Source: Actinomycetota bacterium (GTDB lineage: Bacteria > Actinomycetota > Actinomycetes > S36-B12 > UBA5976). Taken from it: DNA of 44,400 nt. Below are positions 6,471-14,010 of this stretch, in pieces. The stretch's first letter is position 1, and each line of letters opens with the position of its first letter. The notes beneath the pieces are model-generated. The model was not told the origin of the DNA and did no database searches. It worked only from the letters and a program-made list of their open reading frames with translations. The translations under genes were made by a program, and so were the position numbers. Location of the stretch: positions 1-44,400 of the forward strand of contig JAFMIT010000002.1 of NCBI GenBank assembly GCA_017853815.1, written 5' to 3'.

Positions 6471-8891
6471 ATGGCCCGCAGGCCTGTCGATGAGCAGCCG
6501 TTTGACGAAAAGATTGTCGACATCGATGTCGCTGCCGAGATGCAGGGGTCATTTCTTGAGTACGCCTACTCCGTTATTTACTCCAGGGCGCTGCCCGATG
6601 CACGTGACGGCCTGAAGCCCGTCCAACGCCGAATTTTGTACACCATGGCACAAATGGGACTCAGACCCGACCGCGGCCATGTGAAATCAGCACGCGTAGT
6701 CGGCGAAGTCATGGGCAGGCTGCATCCACACGGCGATGGCGCTATCTACGACGCGATGGTGCGCATGGCTCAGGCCTTTTCTTTGCGCTTGCCACTCATC
6801 GATGGCCACGGCAACTTCGGCTCGCTCGATGATGGACCAGCCGCATACCGCTATACCGAAGCGAGGCTCGCCCCTTCGGCCCTCAAGATGACCGAATCTC
6901 TCGACGAAGACGTCGTTGATTTCTCTCCCAACTACGACGGGCGCGAACAAGAACCAGAAGTTCTTCCTGCAGCCATTCCTGCACTGCTCGTCAACGGCGC
7001 CTCGGGCATCGCTGTCGGCATGGCCACCAATTTGCCTCCACACAACCTTGGCGAGGTCGTCGCTGCCTGCCGCTACCTGCTGAAAAATCCCCGGGCAACA
7101 GTCGCAGATTTGATGAAATTCTTGCCCGGTCCAGATTTGCCGACCGGTGGTGTGATTCTCGGTCTCGACGGTATTCGCGACGCCTATGTTGACGGTCGTG
7201 GCAGTTTCAAAATGCGAGCCACTGTCTCTGTCGAAAACGTAACAGCCCGACGCCAAGCACTCGTCGTAACGGAACTCCCCTACAACGTGGGACCCGAAAA
7301 GCTCATCGAGAAAATCAAAGACGGTGTCACCGCTAAGCGCATCACCGGAATCTCGGACATCATCGATCTCTCCGACGGCGATCGTGGCCTTCGAATCGTC
7401 ATCGAATTAAAGTCCGGCTTCAACCCACAAGCAGTGCTACAGCAGCTGTACAAGCTCACCCCGCTTGAAGATCAGTTCTCAATCAACGCAGTTGCGTTGG
7501 TGGATGGCGCTCCCCAAACCCTCGGCCTCATTGATCTCCTGTCAGTCTTTCTCAAGCATCGCATTGAAGTAGTTCGACGTCGTACTCAATTCCGTCGCAC
7601 CAAAGCTCAAGATCGTCTTCATCTCGTCGCTGGTCTGCTCATTGCGATTATCGACATCGATGAAGTGATTCAAGTCATTCGTTCGAGCGAAGATACGGCT
7701 GAAGCGCGCGAGCGTCTCATGAGCGTTTTCGATTTGAGCGAGATCCAGACCAATTACATTCTCGAGATGCCACTGCGACGGCTCACAAAGTTCTCGCGAA
7801 TCGAACTTGAGCGTGAAAGTGAACAACTCGCAGCCGAGATTGCGGAACTCACTAGATTGCTCGAAGAACCAAAAGCTATCGAGGGATTGATATCTGATGA
7901 ACTTGCAGATATTGCTCGCGAATTCGGGACGCCGCGTCGAACTGTCTTGCAAGAATCTGAGGGAATCACTGTTTCGGCTGATCTTGAACTGTCTGACGAT
8001 CCCTGTGTTGTCATGCTGAGTTCAAGCGGCTTACTCGCCCGCTTCCCCGAGGCCACACCAGCAAATCTCGGCACTCGCACCAAACACGATGTGGTCACGT
8101 CCATGACTTCAACGTCAGTTCGCAGCACAATCGGTGTGGTTACCTCCTTTGGCCGCGTGCACCGTATTCCTGTCGTTGATATTCCGTCATTGGCAGCGAA
8201 CGAAACTGCGATGAGCTTGAAAGGTGGTGGCGCACTTAAGGAGTACGCGCTTCTCGACAAGAAAGAGCTGCCACTCGCCTTAATCCCTCTCACGGAAGGC
8301 TCAGTCATCGCGCTAGGAACCCAACGTGGCGTCGTGAAGCGCACTACTCTCGATGTACCGAAGAACGACGCTTTTGAGATCATTCGACTCGAAGATGGAG
8401 ACAGCGTTATTGGTGCGGGCGTCACGACCTCTGATGAGCAGTATTTGGTGTTCGTCACCGACGATGCACAACTGCTTCATTTCTCGAGCGCACTGGTTCG
8501 ACCACAAGGGCGAGCAGCGGGAGGTATGGCTGGAATTAGTCTGAGCGCCGGCGCGAACGCTTTAAGTTTCTTTGTCACCACTCGCGACGCAGACTTGCTG
8601 ACGGTGGCCGGCAGCAGCACCGCCTTACCGGGCACGGACCCAGGTACCTTCAAGGTGACCGCGCTAGCTGACTATCCCACCAAAGGTCGTGCCACTGGCG
8701 GGGTTCGATGCCACACATTTCGCAAAAATGAGAACACGTTGCTTCTCGCCGCTGTCGGCAAAAAGCCGCTGCGTGCCGCGGCCGCAGGCGGTGCACCTGC
8801 CGAGCTGGAATTCGAATATTCCAAGCGTGATGCAACTGGAACGCCGTTGACGAGCAACATTACGGCCGTAGCGGGGAGAATGAGCGTATGA
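6471..8891 (+). CDS. parC: DNA topoisomerase IV subunit A (gyrase A paralogue)
   Basis: An 806-residue type IIA topoisomerase subunit that cuts and rejoins DNA with its partner ATPase. The breakage-reunion domain occupies roughly residues 1-490, with catalytic Tyr128 in YRYTEARL. The quinolone region reads GRLHPHGDGAIYD, with Gly90 where E. coli GyrA has Ser83. A beta-propeller-like C-terminal domain follows. I find no QRRGGKG GyrA box, the motif needed for DNA wrapping by gyrase, so I call ParC rather than GyrA. Many annotations would say DNA gyrase/topoisomerase IV subunit A. The ribosome site AAGGAG precedes ATG 6471. Its stop overlaps the next gene's ATG (ATGA). The ATPase partner is the parE gene at 11.5-13.5 kb. 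Confidence 0.92.
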   Translation: MARRPVDEQPFDEKIVDIDVAAEMQGSFLEYAYSVIYSRALPDARDGLKPVQRRILYTMAQMGLRPDRGHVKSARVVGEVMGRLHPHGDGAIYDAMVRMAQAFSLRLPLIDGHGNFGSLDDGPAAYRYTEARLAPSALKMTESLDEDVVDFSPNYDGREQEPEVLPAAIPALLVNGASGIAVGMATNLPPHNLGEVVAACRYLLKNPRATVADLMKFLPGPDLPTGGVILGLDGIRDAYVDGRGSFKMRATVSVENVTARRQALVVTELPYNVGPEKLIEKIKDGVTAKRITGISDIIDLSDGDRGLRIVIELKSGFNPQAVLQQLYKLTPLEDQFSINAVALVDGAPQTLGLIDLLSVFLKHRIEVVRRRTQFRRTKAQDRLHLVAGLLIAIIDIDEVIQVIRSSEDTAEARERLMSVFDLSEIQTNYILEMPLRRLTKFSRIELERESEQLAAEIAELTRLLEEPKAIEGLISDELADIAREFGTPRRTVLQESEGITVSADLELSDDPCVVMLSSSGLLARFPEATPANLGTRTKHDVVTSMTSTSVRSTIGVVTSFGRVHRIPVVDIPSLAANETAMSLKGGGALKEYALLDKKELPLALIPLTEGSVIALGTQRGVVKRTTLDVPKNDAFEIIRLEDGDSVIGAGVTTSDEQYLVFVTDDAQLLHFSSALVRPQGRAAGGMAGISLSAGANALSFFVTTRDADLLTVAGSSTALPGTDPGTFKVTALADYPTKGRATGGVRCHTFRKNENTLLLAAVGKKPLRAAAAGGAPAELEFEYSKRDATGTPLTSNITAVAGRMSV

Positions 8892-9841
8892 CAGAGCCTT
8901 ACTGCAGTGACATTGCAGCCACTGAATCGATGATTGGCACGGCACCCTACAAACGTGTGTGGTTCATCATCGAACAGCCGGGCGCGTGGGGCGCAGATGC
9001 TTTGCTCGAAAGTGACTTGCCGCCTGGTTTTGGTGCCGACCTCAAAGCTCTCCTCGGCGACTCAGAAGTGGGTCTTGCCATCGCTCGTCGGCCCGATGTC
9101 GCCTCGGTAGAACGCCGCACCACTCGCCGACGCCGTCTCTGGCTGGCACACACTTCTCCGGGTGGCGTTCGTATGCGCGCTGGTTCTCTCGATGACATCC
9201 GAGATGTTTTGAAATGGGACTGGGCAGCCATTCTTCGAGGTGAGCTGCCACCAGTAGGTCGACGCAGTGCAGACCCTGTGCTGTTTGTGTGCACCAACGG
9301 GAAAAAGGATCTTTGCTGCGCACTCAAGGCTCGTGAAATCGTGGACAGCTTGCGCCCGGACCCAGAACTGACAGGTCAGGTTTACGAGGTCTCTCACCTC
9401 ACTGGTCACCGATTCGCACCGACTGCGCTATTGCTTCCCTGGGGTCAGATGTATGGTCGCTTGAGCCTCGAGGACACTAAGCAACTGCTGACTAGTGCAT
9501 GGTCAAATTCCGTAGTGCCTTCTCATCTGCGCGGCCGAACGTCGCTGCCAGGTTGGGCGCAGGCCGCTGAGGTTGCCGTCCGCCAAAACGCTTCAATCAC
9601 GGCCGCTGATGCGCTTGATGTCGTTAGCATTCGTAATGGTCGGCCTGTGGCAACAAGTGTGATGCCAGCGTTTGAGTCAACAGCCGAAGTTCAGGTCCGC
9701 CACCAGGATGGTCGTACGTGGAGAGTTGGCGTCTCAGCCCAAGAGTTGCAGCCACGCAAGGTGTCCTGCAAAGGTGAGGCCGAAGCGGGACTGACCTGGA
9801 ATGCCGACAGCGTGACTGAAGTCGAGCGCTGGTACTCCTAG
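8888..9841 (+). CDS. Sucrase/ferredoxin-like family protein
   Basis: A 317-residue protein of the sucrase/ferredoxin-like family, a thioredoxin-fold [2Fe-2S] ferredoxin relative. The probable cluster ligands and conserved positions are C135, C143 and C144 (VCTNGKKDLCC) and H170/H174 in HLTGHRFAPT, followed by PWGQMYGRL. The label sucrase is historical; no glycosidase motif is present. The ATG overlaps the parC stop by four bases, so the two are co-translated. It converges on a ferredoxin-NADP reductase gene 22 bp away, which suggests but does not prove a redox partnership. Confidence 0.85.
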   Translation: MTEPYCSDIAATESMIGTAPYKRVWFIIEQPGAWGADALLESDLPPGFGADLKALLGDSEVGLAIARRPDVASVERRTTRRRRLWLAHTSPGGVRMRAGSLDDIRDVLKWDWAAILRGELPPVGRRSADPVLFVCTNGKKDLCCALKAREIVDSLRPDPELTGQVYEVSHLTGHRFAPTALLLPWGQMYGRLSLEDTKQLLTSAWSNSVVPSHLRGRTSLPGWAQAAEVAVRQNASITAADALDVVSIRNGRPVATSVMPAFESTAEVQVRHQDGRTWRVGVSAQELQPRKVSCKGEAEAGLTWNADSVTEVERWYS

Positions 9842-9863
9842 GCTTGGACAGATCTGCCAGCAG

Positions 9864-10841
9864 CTAGTCGCTGGAACTTCCCGAACTATGTCCCGGGAAC
9901 ACACCCTCTTCTGGATTAACAAACGGAGCCGCGTTGTTAACGGCTGTAGCGGCTTCTCCAAAACCGACGGCAATCAGTGGAACTTTTCCGGGATACGTGG
10001 CGATATCACCTGCGGCAAAAACGCGCTCAAGCGATGTCATCATCGAGGTGTTGACGAGAATGTGGCGCTTTTCGAGCTCGAGACCCCAAGTCGCGATCGG
10101 ACCAATATTCGCGACGAATCCGAGTGCTGCCACCACAGTTCCCGCAGGAAGCGTCTCTTCCGCTCCGGATTCTTTGTGAGTCACGGTGACACTTCGGACT
10201 ACATCATCGCCACTAATAGCAGACACTTCGGCCGACGTGATCAATCGAACGCCCATTGCTTTGACTGCATCAACAGTCGCGGCGTGAGCGCGAAACGCAT
10301 CGCGACGGTGCACTAACGTCACTGATCGAGCAATCGGGTGCAGCGAAACTGCCCAGTCGAACGCAGAGTCGCCACCGCCAACAATCACCACATCTTTGTC
10401 AGCATGATCCGACAGTTTCGGAACGAAATGAACCAGACCCTTGCCCAACCATTCCATACCGACAGGAATCGCTCGAGGGGTAAACGCACCGATACCCCCA
10501 GTGATGATCACTGCCTTTGCCGAAATCGATAAGCCGGATTCGGTTGCAATCTCAACGGCATCACCCGCTGACACCAATTGAGTTACTTGCTCCGAAAGAT
10601 GGAAGGTAGGAGAAAACATTTGAGCTTGGGCAAGCAGACCGTCAATCAGATCTCGCCCTTTGACTTTGGGAAAACCTGCGACGTCAAAAATGTCTTTCTC
10701 TGGGTACATCGCAGTTACTTGGCCGCCGGCCTCTGCAAGCGCATCAACGACGACAACGCTGAAACCGCGGAAACCTGCGTAGTAGGCAGCGTACAAACCT
10801 GCGGGTCCTGCACCGATAATCGCGATGTCGCATGATTTCAT
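9864..10841 (-). CDS. Thioredoxin-reductase-like ferredoxin/flavodoxin-NADP+ reductase
   Basis: A 325-residue two-domain flavoprotein. The FAD Rossmann motif GAGPAG is at residues 10-15, GGGDSAFDWA is in the NADP domain, HRRDAFRAH binds the 2'-phosphate region, and AAGDIATYPG binds FAD. The redox-active CxxC of true thioredoxin reductases is missing; the only Cys is at position 4. This marks the TrxR-like ferredoxin-NADP reductase class (YumC type, EC 1.18.1.2), which passes electrons between NADPH and ferredoxin or flavodoxin. The start ATG 10841 lies 6 nt after TAGCGT, with no ribosome site. It is divergent from the carbonic anhydrase gene. Confidence 0.9.
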   Translation of the reverse strand: MKSCDIAIIGAGPAGLYAAYYAGFRGFSVVVVDALAEAGGQVTAMYPEKDIFDVAGFPKVKGRDLIDGLLAQAQMFSPTFHLSEQVTQLVSAGDAVEIATESGLSISAKAVIITGGIGAFTPRAIPVGMEWLGKGLVHFVPKLSDHADKDVVIVGGGDSAFDWAVSLHPIARSVTLVHRRDAFRAHAATVDAVKAMGVRLITSAEVSAISGDDVVRSVTVTHKESGAEETLPAGTVVAALGFVANIGPIATWGLELEKRHILVNTSMMTSLERVFAAGDIATYPGKVPLIAVGFGEAATAVNNAAPFVNPEEGVFPGHSSGSSSD

Positions 10842-10847
10842 GAGGTG

Positions 10848-10853
10848 ACGCTA
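10848..10853 (-). promoter_or_regulatory. -10 element TAGCGT, leaderless start of the ferredoxin-NADP reductase
   Basis: TAGCGT, then 6 nt (CACCTC), then ATG 10841. There is no Shine-Dalgarno sequence and no clear -35. Confidence 0.5.
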
Positions 10854-10915
10854 GTCCGAACGGACCTCAACGCGCTGCATTTTGGCTAAACAGATTTTCG
10901 GGCAGGTCAGGCAAG

Positions 10916-10921
10916 TAGATT
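10916..10921 (+). promoter_or_regulatory. -10 element TAGATT, leaderless start of the carbonic anhydrase
   Basis: TAGATT, then 6 nt (TCACCC), then ATG 10928. There is no ribosome site. It faces away from the reductase promoter 62 bp to its left. Confidence 0.5.
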
Positions 10922-10927
10922 TCACCC

Positions 10928-11461
10928 ATGACGATTGCTTCCAAAGACCCTGGCAAGTTTCCTGCCGAGACTTTTGCTGACGTGCTCGCCGCGAATGCCA
11001 TGTACGCAGCTGCTTTCGAAGACGCACACCTCAGCGCTCGGGCAGTCAAGGGACTTGCCATCGTGACCTGCATGGACTCGCGGATATCGCCTCTCGACAT
11101 CCTGGGATTGCAGCCTGGCGACGTCAAAATCCTGCGTAATGCTGGCGCTCGCGTCACCGACGACGTACTTCGTACCTTGGTGTTGGCGACCTGGCTTCTG
11201 GATGTCAAACGAGTGCTTGTCATGCCACACACTGATTGCAAGATGGCATCTGGCACCGAAGCCGAGATCCATGAGGCCATTTTGGAAGAGTCCGGAATCG
11301 ACACTCGAGGCATCGAGATTCGAACCGTCAAAGATCAAGACGCTGCACTGGCCACTGACCTCCAGCGCATGCGCAGTTACCCGCTGCTTCCGACCGACCT
11401 GATTGTCGCCGGAGCGGTGTACGACGTACACACCGGCAAGATCGAACCTAAAGACTTCTAG
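10928..11461 (+). CDS. Beta-class carbonic anhydrase
   Basis: A 177-residue enzyme that interconverts CO2 and bicarbonate. The zinc ligands of the beta class are visible as C48, H101 and C104, and the catalytic dyad D50-R52 is in TCMDSRISP. Its short length and the MPHTDCKMAS segment resemble the compact actinobacterial type such as mycobacterial Rv1284. ATG 10928 is apparently leaderless. The stop TAG shares the palindrome CTAG with the stop of the convergent parE, a 4-bp overlap. Confidence 0.92.
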   Translation: MTIASKDPGKFPAETFADVLAANAMYAAAFEDAHLSARAVKGLAIVTCMDSRISPLDILGLQPGDVKILRNAGARVTDDVLRTLVLATWLLDVKRVLVMPHTDCKMASGTEAEIHEAILEESGIDTRGIEIRTVKDQDAALATDLQRMRSYPLLPTDLIVAGAVYDVHTGKIEPKDF

Positions 11462-13536
11462 ATGTCGATACGTGAGCGATCAAGGTCGCTCGCACCTTGG
11501 ACAATAAATTCTTTGCGCGGTGCTACGTCATTACCCATCAACAAATCAAATACTTGTTCTGCCGCGTGCGCATCAGCCATGGTGACTCGCCGCAAAGTTC
11601 GCCGTGCAGGATCCATGGTGGTTTCGCGCAACTGGGACGCATCCATTTCGCCTAGACCTTTGTACCGCTGAATGGGTTCTTTCCATCTGCGGCCGGCCCG
11701 CGAAAGCTCCTGCAGTGTGCTTCGCATTTCTGCGTCACTGTAGGTGTAGCGGATTTCTCCCTGTGATCGACCTTGACCAATAACTTCAATTCGGTGGAGC
11801 GGAGGAACTGCCGCGAAAACCCGCCCGTTCTCCAATAGCGGTCGCATGTATCGATGAATCAACGTCAGCAGCAGACAGCGAATATGTGCCCCATCTACAT
11901 CTGCATCTGACATCAAGATGATCTTTTGGTACCTGGCCTGTTCTAGATCAAACGTACGACCAGAACCCGCGCCAATAACTTGGATAATCGATGCACACTC
12001 GCTGTTTTTGAGCATGTCGGCAAGTGACGCTTTTTGGACGTTGAGAATCTTGCCTCGTATAGGCAAGAGCGCTTGGAACTCAGAGTTTCGAGCATCCTTG
12101 GCGGTTCCGAGAGCCGACTCGCCTTCAACGATGAAGAGCTCTGTCTTCTCAATGTCATCACCGCGACAGTCACGCAGCTTGGCAGGCAGAGATGAAGATT
12201 CCAGTGCCGTCTTGCGGCGTTGGACATCTCGTTGGTGACGCGCGCTCACTCGGGCTCGCATGGCGTTCGCGATTTTTTCGAGAACCAGTTTGGTGGCCTG
12301 CTTATCGCCGCGCGGCGGATTGTTAAACCAGTCGGCTAGTTCTTTAGCGACGACCTGGGAAACGATTTTGGTGACCGCGGGTGTGCCGAGAACCTCTTTG
12401 GTCTGCCCCTCAAACTGAGGCTCTGCGAGCCGAACGGTGACGACACCCGTGAGGCCCTCGTAAATATCATCTTTGAGAACGTTTTCTTCGCCAGATTTGA
12501 GGGTCTTGTTCGCACGAAGTTGGTCGTTGATGACTTTGACGATGGAGCGCTCGAAGCCGGTGATATGCGTTCCGCCTTTGGGGGTCGCAATAATGTTGAC
12601 GAAACTCTGAATCTGCGTTTCGTAGCCTGTGCCCCACCGCAACGCGATGTCCACACCAAGGTCGCGAGTCACTTGCTGTGCAGCGAGGTGTCCCTTTTTG
12701 TCGAGAACTTGGACCGTCTCGGAGAACTGGTGCGAACCTTTGAGACGTATGACCGGTGACACCGCTTCGTCAGGCGCAAGGAAGGAGCAGAACTCAGAAA
12801 TTCCGCCAACAAAGTTAAAGCTTTCTTCCGTCGGCTCAGCTCCGCGTAGGTCATGAATCGCAATCGTGAGACCAGGCACCAAAAACGTAGTTTGGCGAGC
12901 CCGATTAATGAGTGCGTCCATGTCGAACACTGCGCTTGGATCAAAAACTTGGCGATCTGCCCAAAACCGAATCCGAGTTCCCGTCAGACCCTTCTTGGCT
13001 TTGCCAGCATTGTTCAGACCAGATTTTTTGGTGAACTCACCGTCAGGGGTCTCATCGGAAAATACGCCAGGAACACCACGCTTGAATGACATTACGTAGA
13101 TCGTGTTGTTGCGGTCGACTTCGACATCTAGGCGGCTTGAGAGTGCGTTGACGACGCTTGCACCCACACCGTGGAGACCGCCCGATGCTGTGTACGAACC
13201 GCCACCAAATTTGCCGCCCGCGTGCAGCTTGGTCATGACGAGCTCAACGCCCGTCAGTTTTGTCTTGGGCTCGATATCGACAGGGATTCCGCGACCGTTG
13301 TCCCGAACTTCAACAGAGTCGTCGGGATGCAGAACAACATCAATGTGGGTCGCGTGGCCGCCGAGAGCCTCATCTACCGCATTGTCGATAATTTCCCAGA
13401 GGCAATGCATCAATCCACGGCTATCGGTGGAGCCGATGTACATGCCTGGGCGCTTGCGAACCGCGTCGAGACCCTCGAGAACCGCGAGGTTTTTGGCCGA
13501 ATAGTCGCCCGTGCTGGTGGAACTGGCACGAGCCAC
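11458..13536 (-). CDS. parE: DNA topoisomerase IV subunit B (ATPase; gyrase B paralogue)
   Basis: About 692 residues. The GHKL ATPase domain shows EIIDNAVDEA, DNGRGIPVD and GGLHGVGASVVNALS. The transducer domain follows, then the Toprim domain with EGESALGTAKDARN and DADVDGAHIR, and the C-terminal GyrB domain with YKGLGEM. It supplies ATP-driven strand passage for ParC. The first in-frame ATG is 13593, but GTG 13536 has a strong AGGAGG ribosome site 5 nt upstream and gives the usual family N-terminus, so I prefer it. The order parE - small zinc-finger protein - primary sigma factor is conserved in actinobacteria and supports the topoisomerase IV assignment over gyrase. Confidence 0.9.
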   Translation of the reverse strand: MARASSTSTGDYSAKNLAVLEGLDAVRKRPGMYIGSTDSRGLMHCLWEIIDNAVDEALGGHATHIDVVLHPDDSVEVRDNGRGIPVDIEPKTKLTGVELVMTKLHAGGKFGGGSYTASGGLHGVGASVVNALSSRLDVEVDRNNTIYVMSFKRGVPGVFSDETPDGEFTKKSGLNNAGKAKKGLTGTRIRFWADRQVFDPSAVFDMDALINRARQTTFLVPGLTIAIHDLRGAEPTEESFNFVGGISEFCSFLAPDEAVSPVIRLKGSHQFSETVQVLDKKGHLAAQQVTRDLGVDIALRWGTGYETQIQSFVNIIATPKGGTHITGFERSIVKVINDQLRANKTLKSGEENVLKDDIYEGLTGVVTVRLAEPQFEGQTKEVLGTPAVTKIVSQVVAKELADWFNNPPRGDKQATKLVLEKIANAMRARVSARHQRDVQRRKTALESSSLPAKLRDCRGDDIEKTELFIVEGESALGTAKDARNSEFQALLPIRGKILNVQKASLADMLKNSECASIIQVIGAGSGRTFDLEQARYQKIILMSDADVDGAHIRCLLLTLIHRYMRPLLENGRVFAAVPPLHRIEVIGQGRSQGEIRYTYSDAEMRSTLQELSRAGRRWKEPIQRYKGLGEMDASQLRETTMDPARRTLRRVTMADAHAAEQVFDLLMGNDVAPRKEFIVQGASDLDRSRIDI

Positions 13537-13718
13537 AAAAGCCTCCTGGAACATCGGTTTGGATGGGGTCAGGGTAGTCGTTCGTGCAGACATACTCTCG
13601 GATTACAGGGGACACACAGCAATCTGACGAGAAAATGTCAGGAATAACCTGCATACTTTCGGCGTTGACCTAGTCAACCGAACCTGACCCGCCGAACCTG
13701 ACCGCTTGGAGGCCAACC

Positions 13719-13910
13719 ATGAATGCCACTGCTACTGCCACTTTGACCGCAGCAGACCGTTGTGATCGTTGCGGCGCTCAGGCATACGTACGCGTCATGC
13801 TCCCTGCCGGCGGAGAACTTCTTTTCTGCGCACATCACTACACCGCGAACGCTGAAGCTCTGACATCGCAGGCGGTCACCGTCATTGACGAAACCCATCG
13901 CATCGACTAA
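13719..13910 (+). CDS. DUF7455 family small zinc-finger-like protein
   Basis: A 63-residue protein, with GGAGG shortly before ATG 13719. The sequence RCDRCGAQAYV and LFCAHHY gives a C-x2-C plus C-x2-H pattern, likely a zinc ribbon. This family is found between the topoisomerase IV ATPase gene and the primary sigma factor gene in many actinobacteria. The role is unknown; position and size would suit a nucleic-acid-binding or RNA-polymerase-associated protein, which is only inference. It ends before a strong hairpin shared with the convergent sigma factor gene. Confidence 0.85.
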   Translation: MNATATATLTAADRCDRCGAQAYVRVMLPAGGELLFCAHHYTANAEALTSQAVTVIDETHRID

Positions 13911-13957
13911 CTCGCCAGTGGCATGAACGCCAGTCTGGTGAAAACCCTCACGCCAAG

Positions 13958-13987
13958 CAAGAGGCCCCGATTTCTCGGGGCCTCTTG
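13958..13987. terminator. Bidirectional intrinsic terminator between DUF7455 and sigA
   Basis: A perfect 13-bp stem (CAAGAGGCCCCGA and its complement) closes a TTTC loop. It lies between two convergent genes, 48 bp after the DUF7455 stop and 24 bp after the sigA stop. The stem is very GC-rich, but no long T-run follows on either side. Confidence 0.85.
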
Positions 13988-14010
13988 TCGTTCGTTACGC
14001 GATTGCGGAA

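Noticed and set aside
7754..8458. 234-aa minus-strand reading frame inside parC
   Set aside because: It lies fully inside a clear parC coding region and is Ser-rich shadow sequence without a recognisable family.
6471..8891. Calling this gene the main DNA gyrase subunit A
   Set aside because: The GyrA box QRRGGKG is absent and the neighbourhood (parE, DUF7455, sigA) is that of the actinobacterial topoisomerase IV pair.
9864..10841. Thioredoxin reductase
   Set aside because: The redox CxxC motif is missing, so it belongs to the TrxR-like ferredoxin-NADP reductases.
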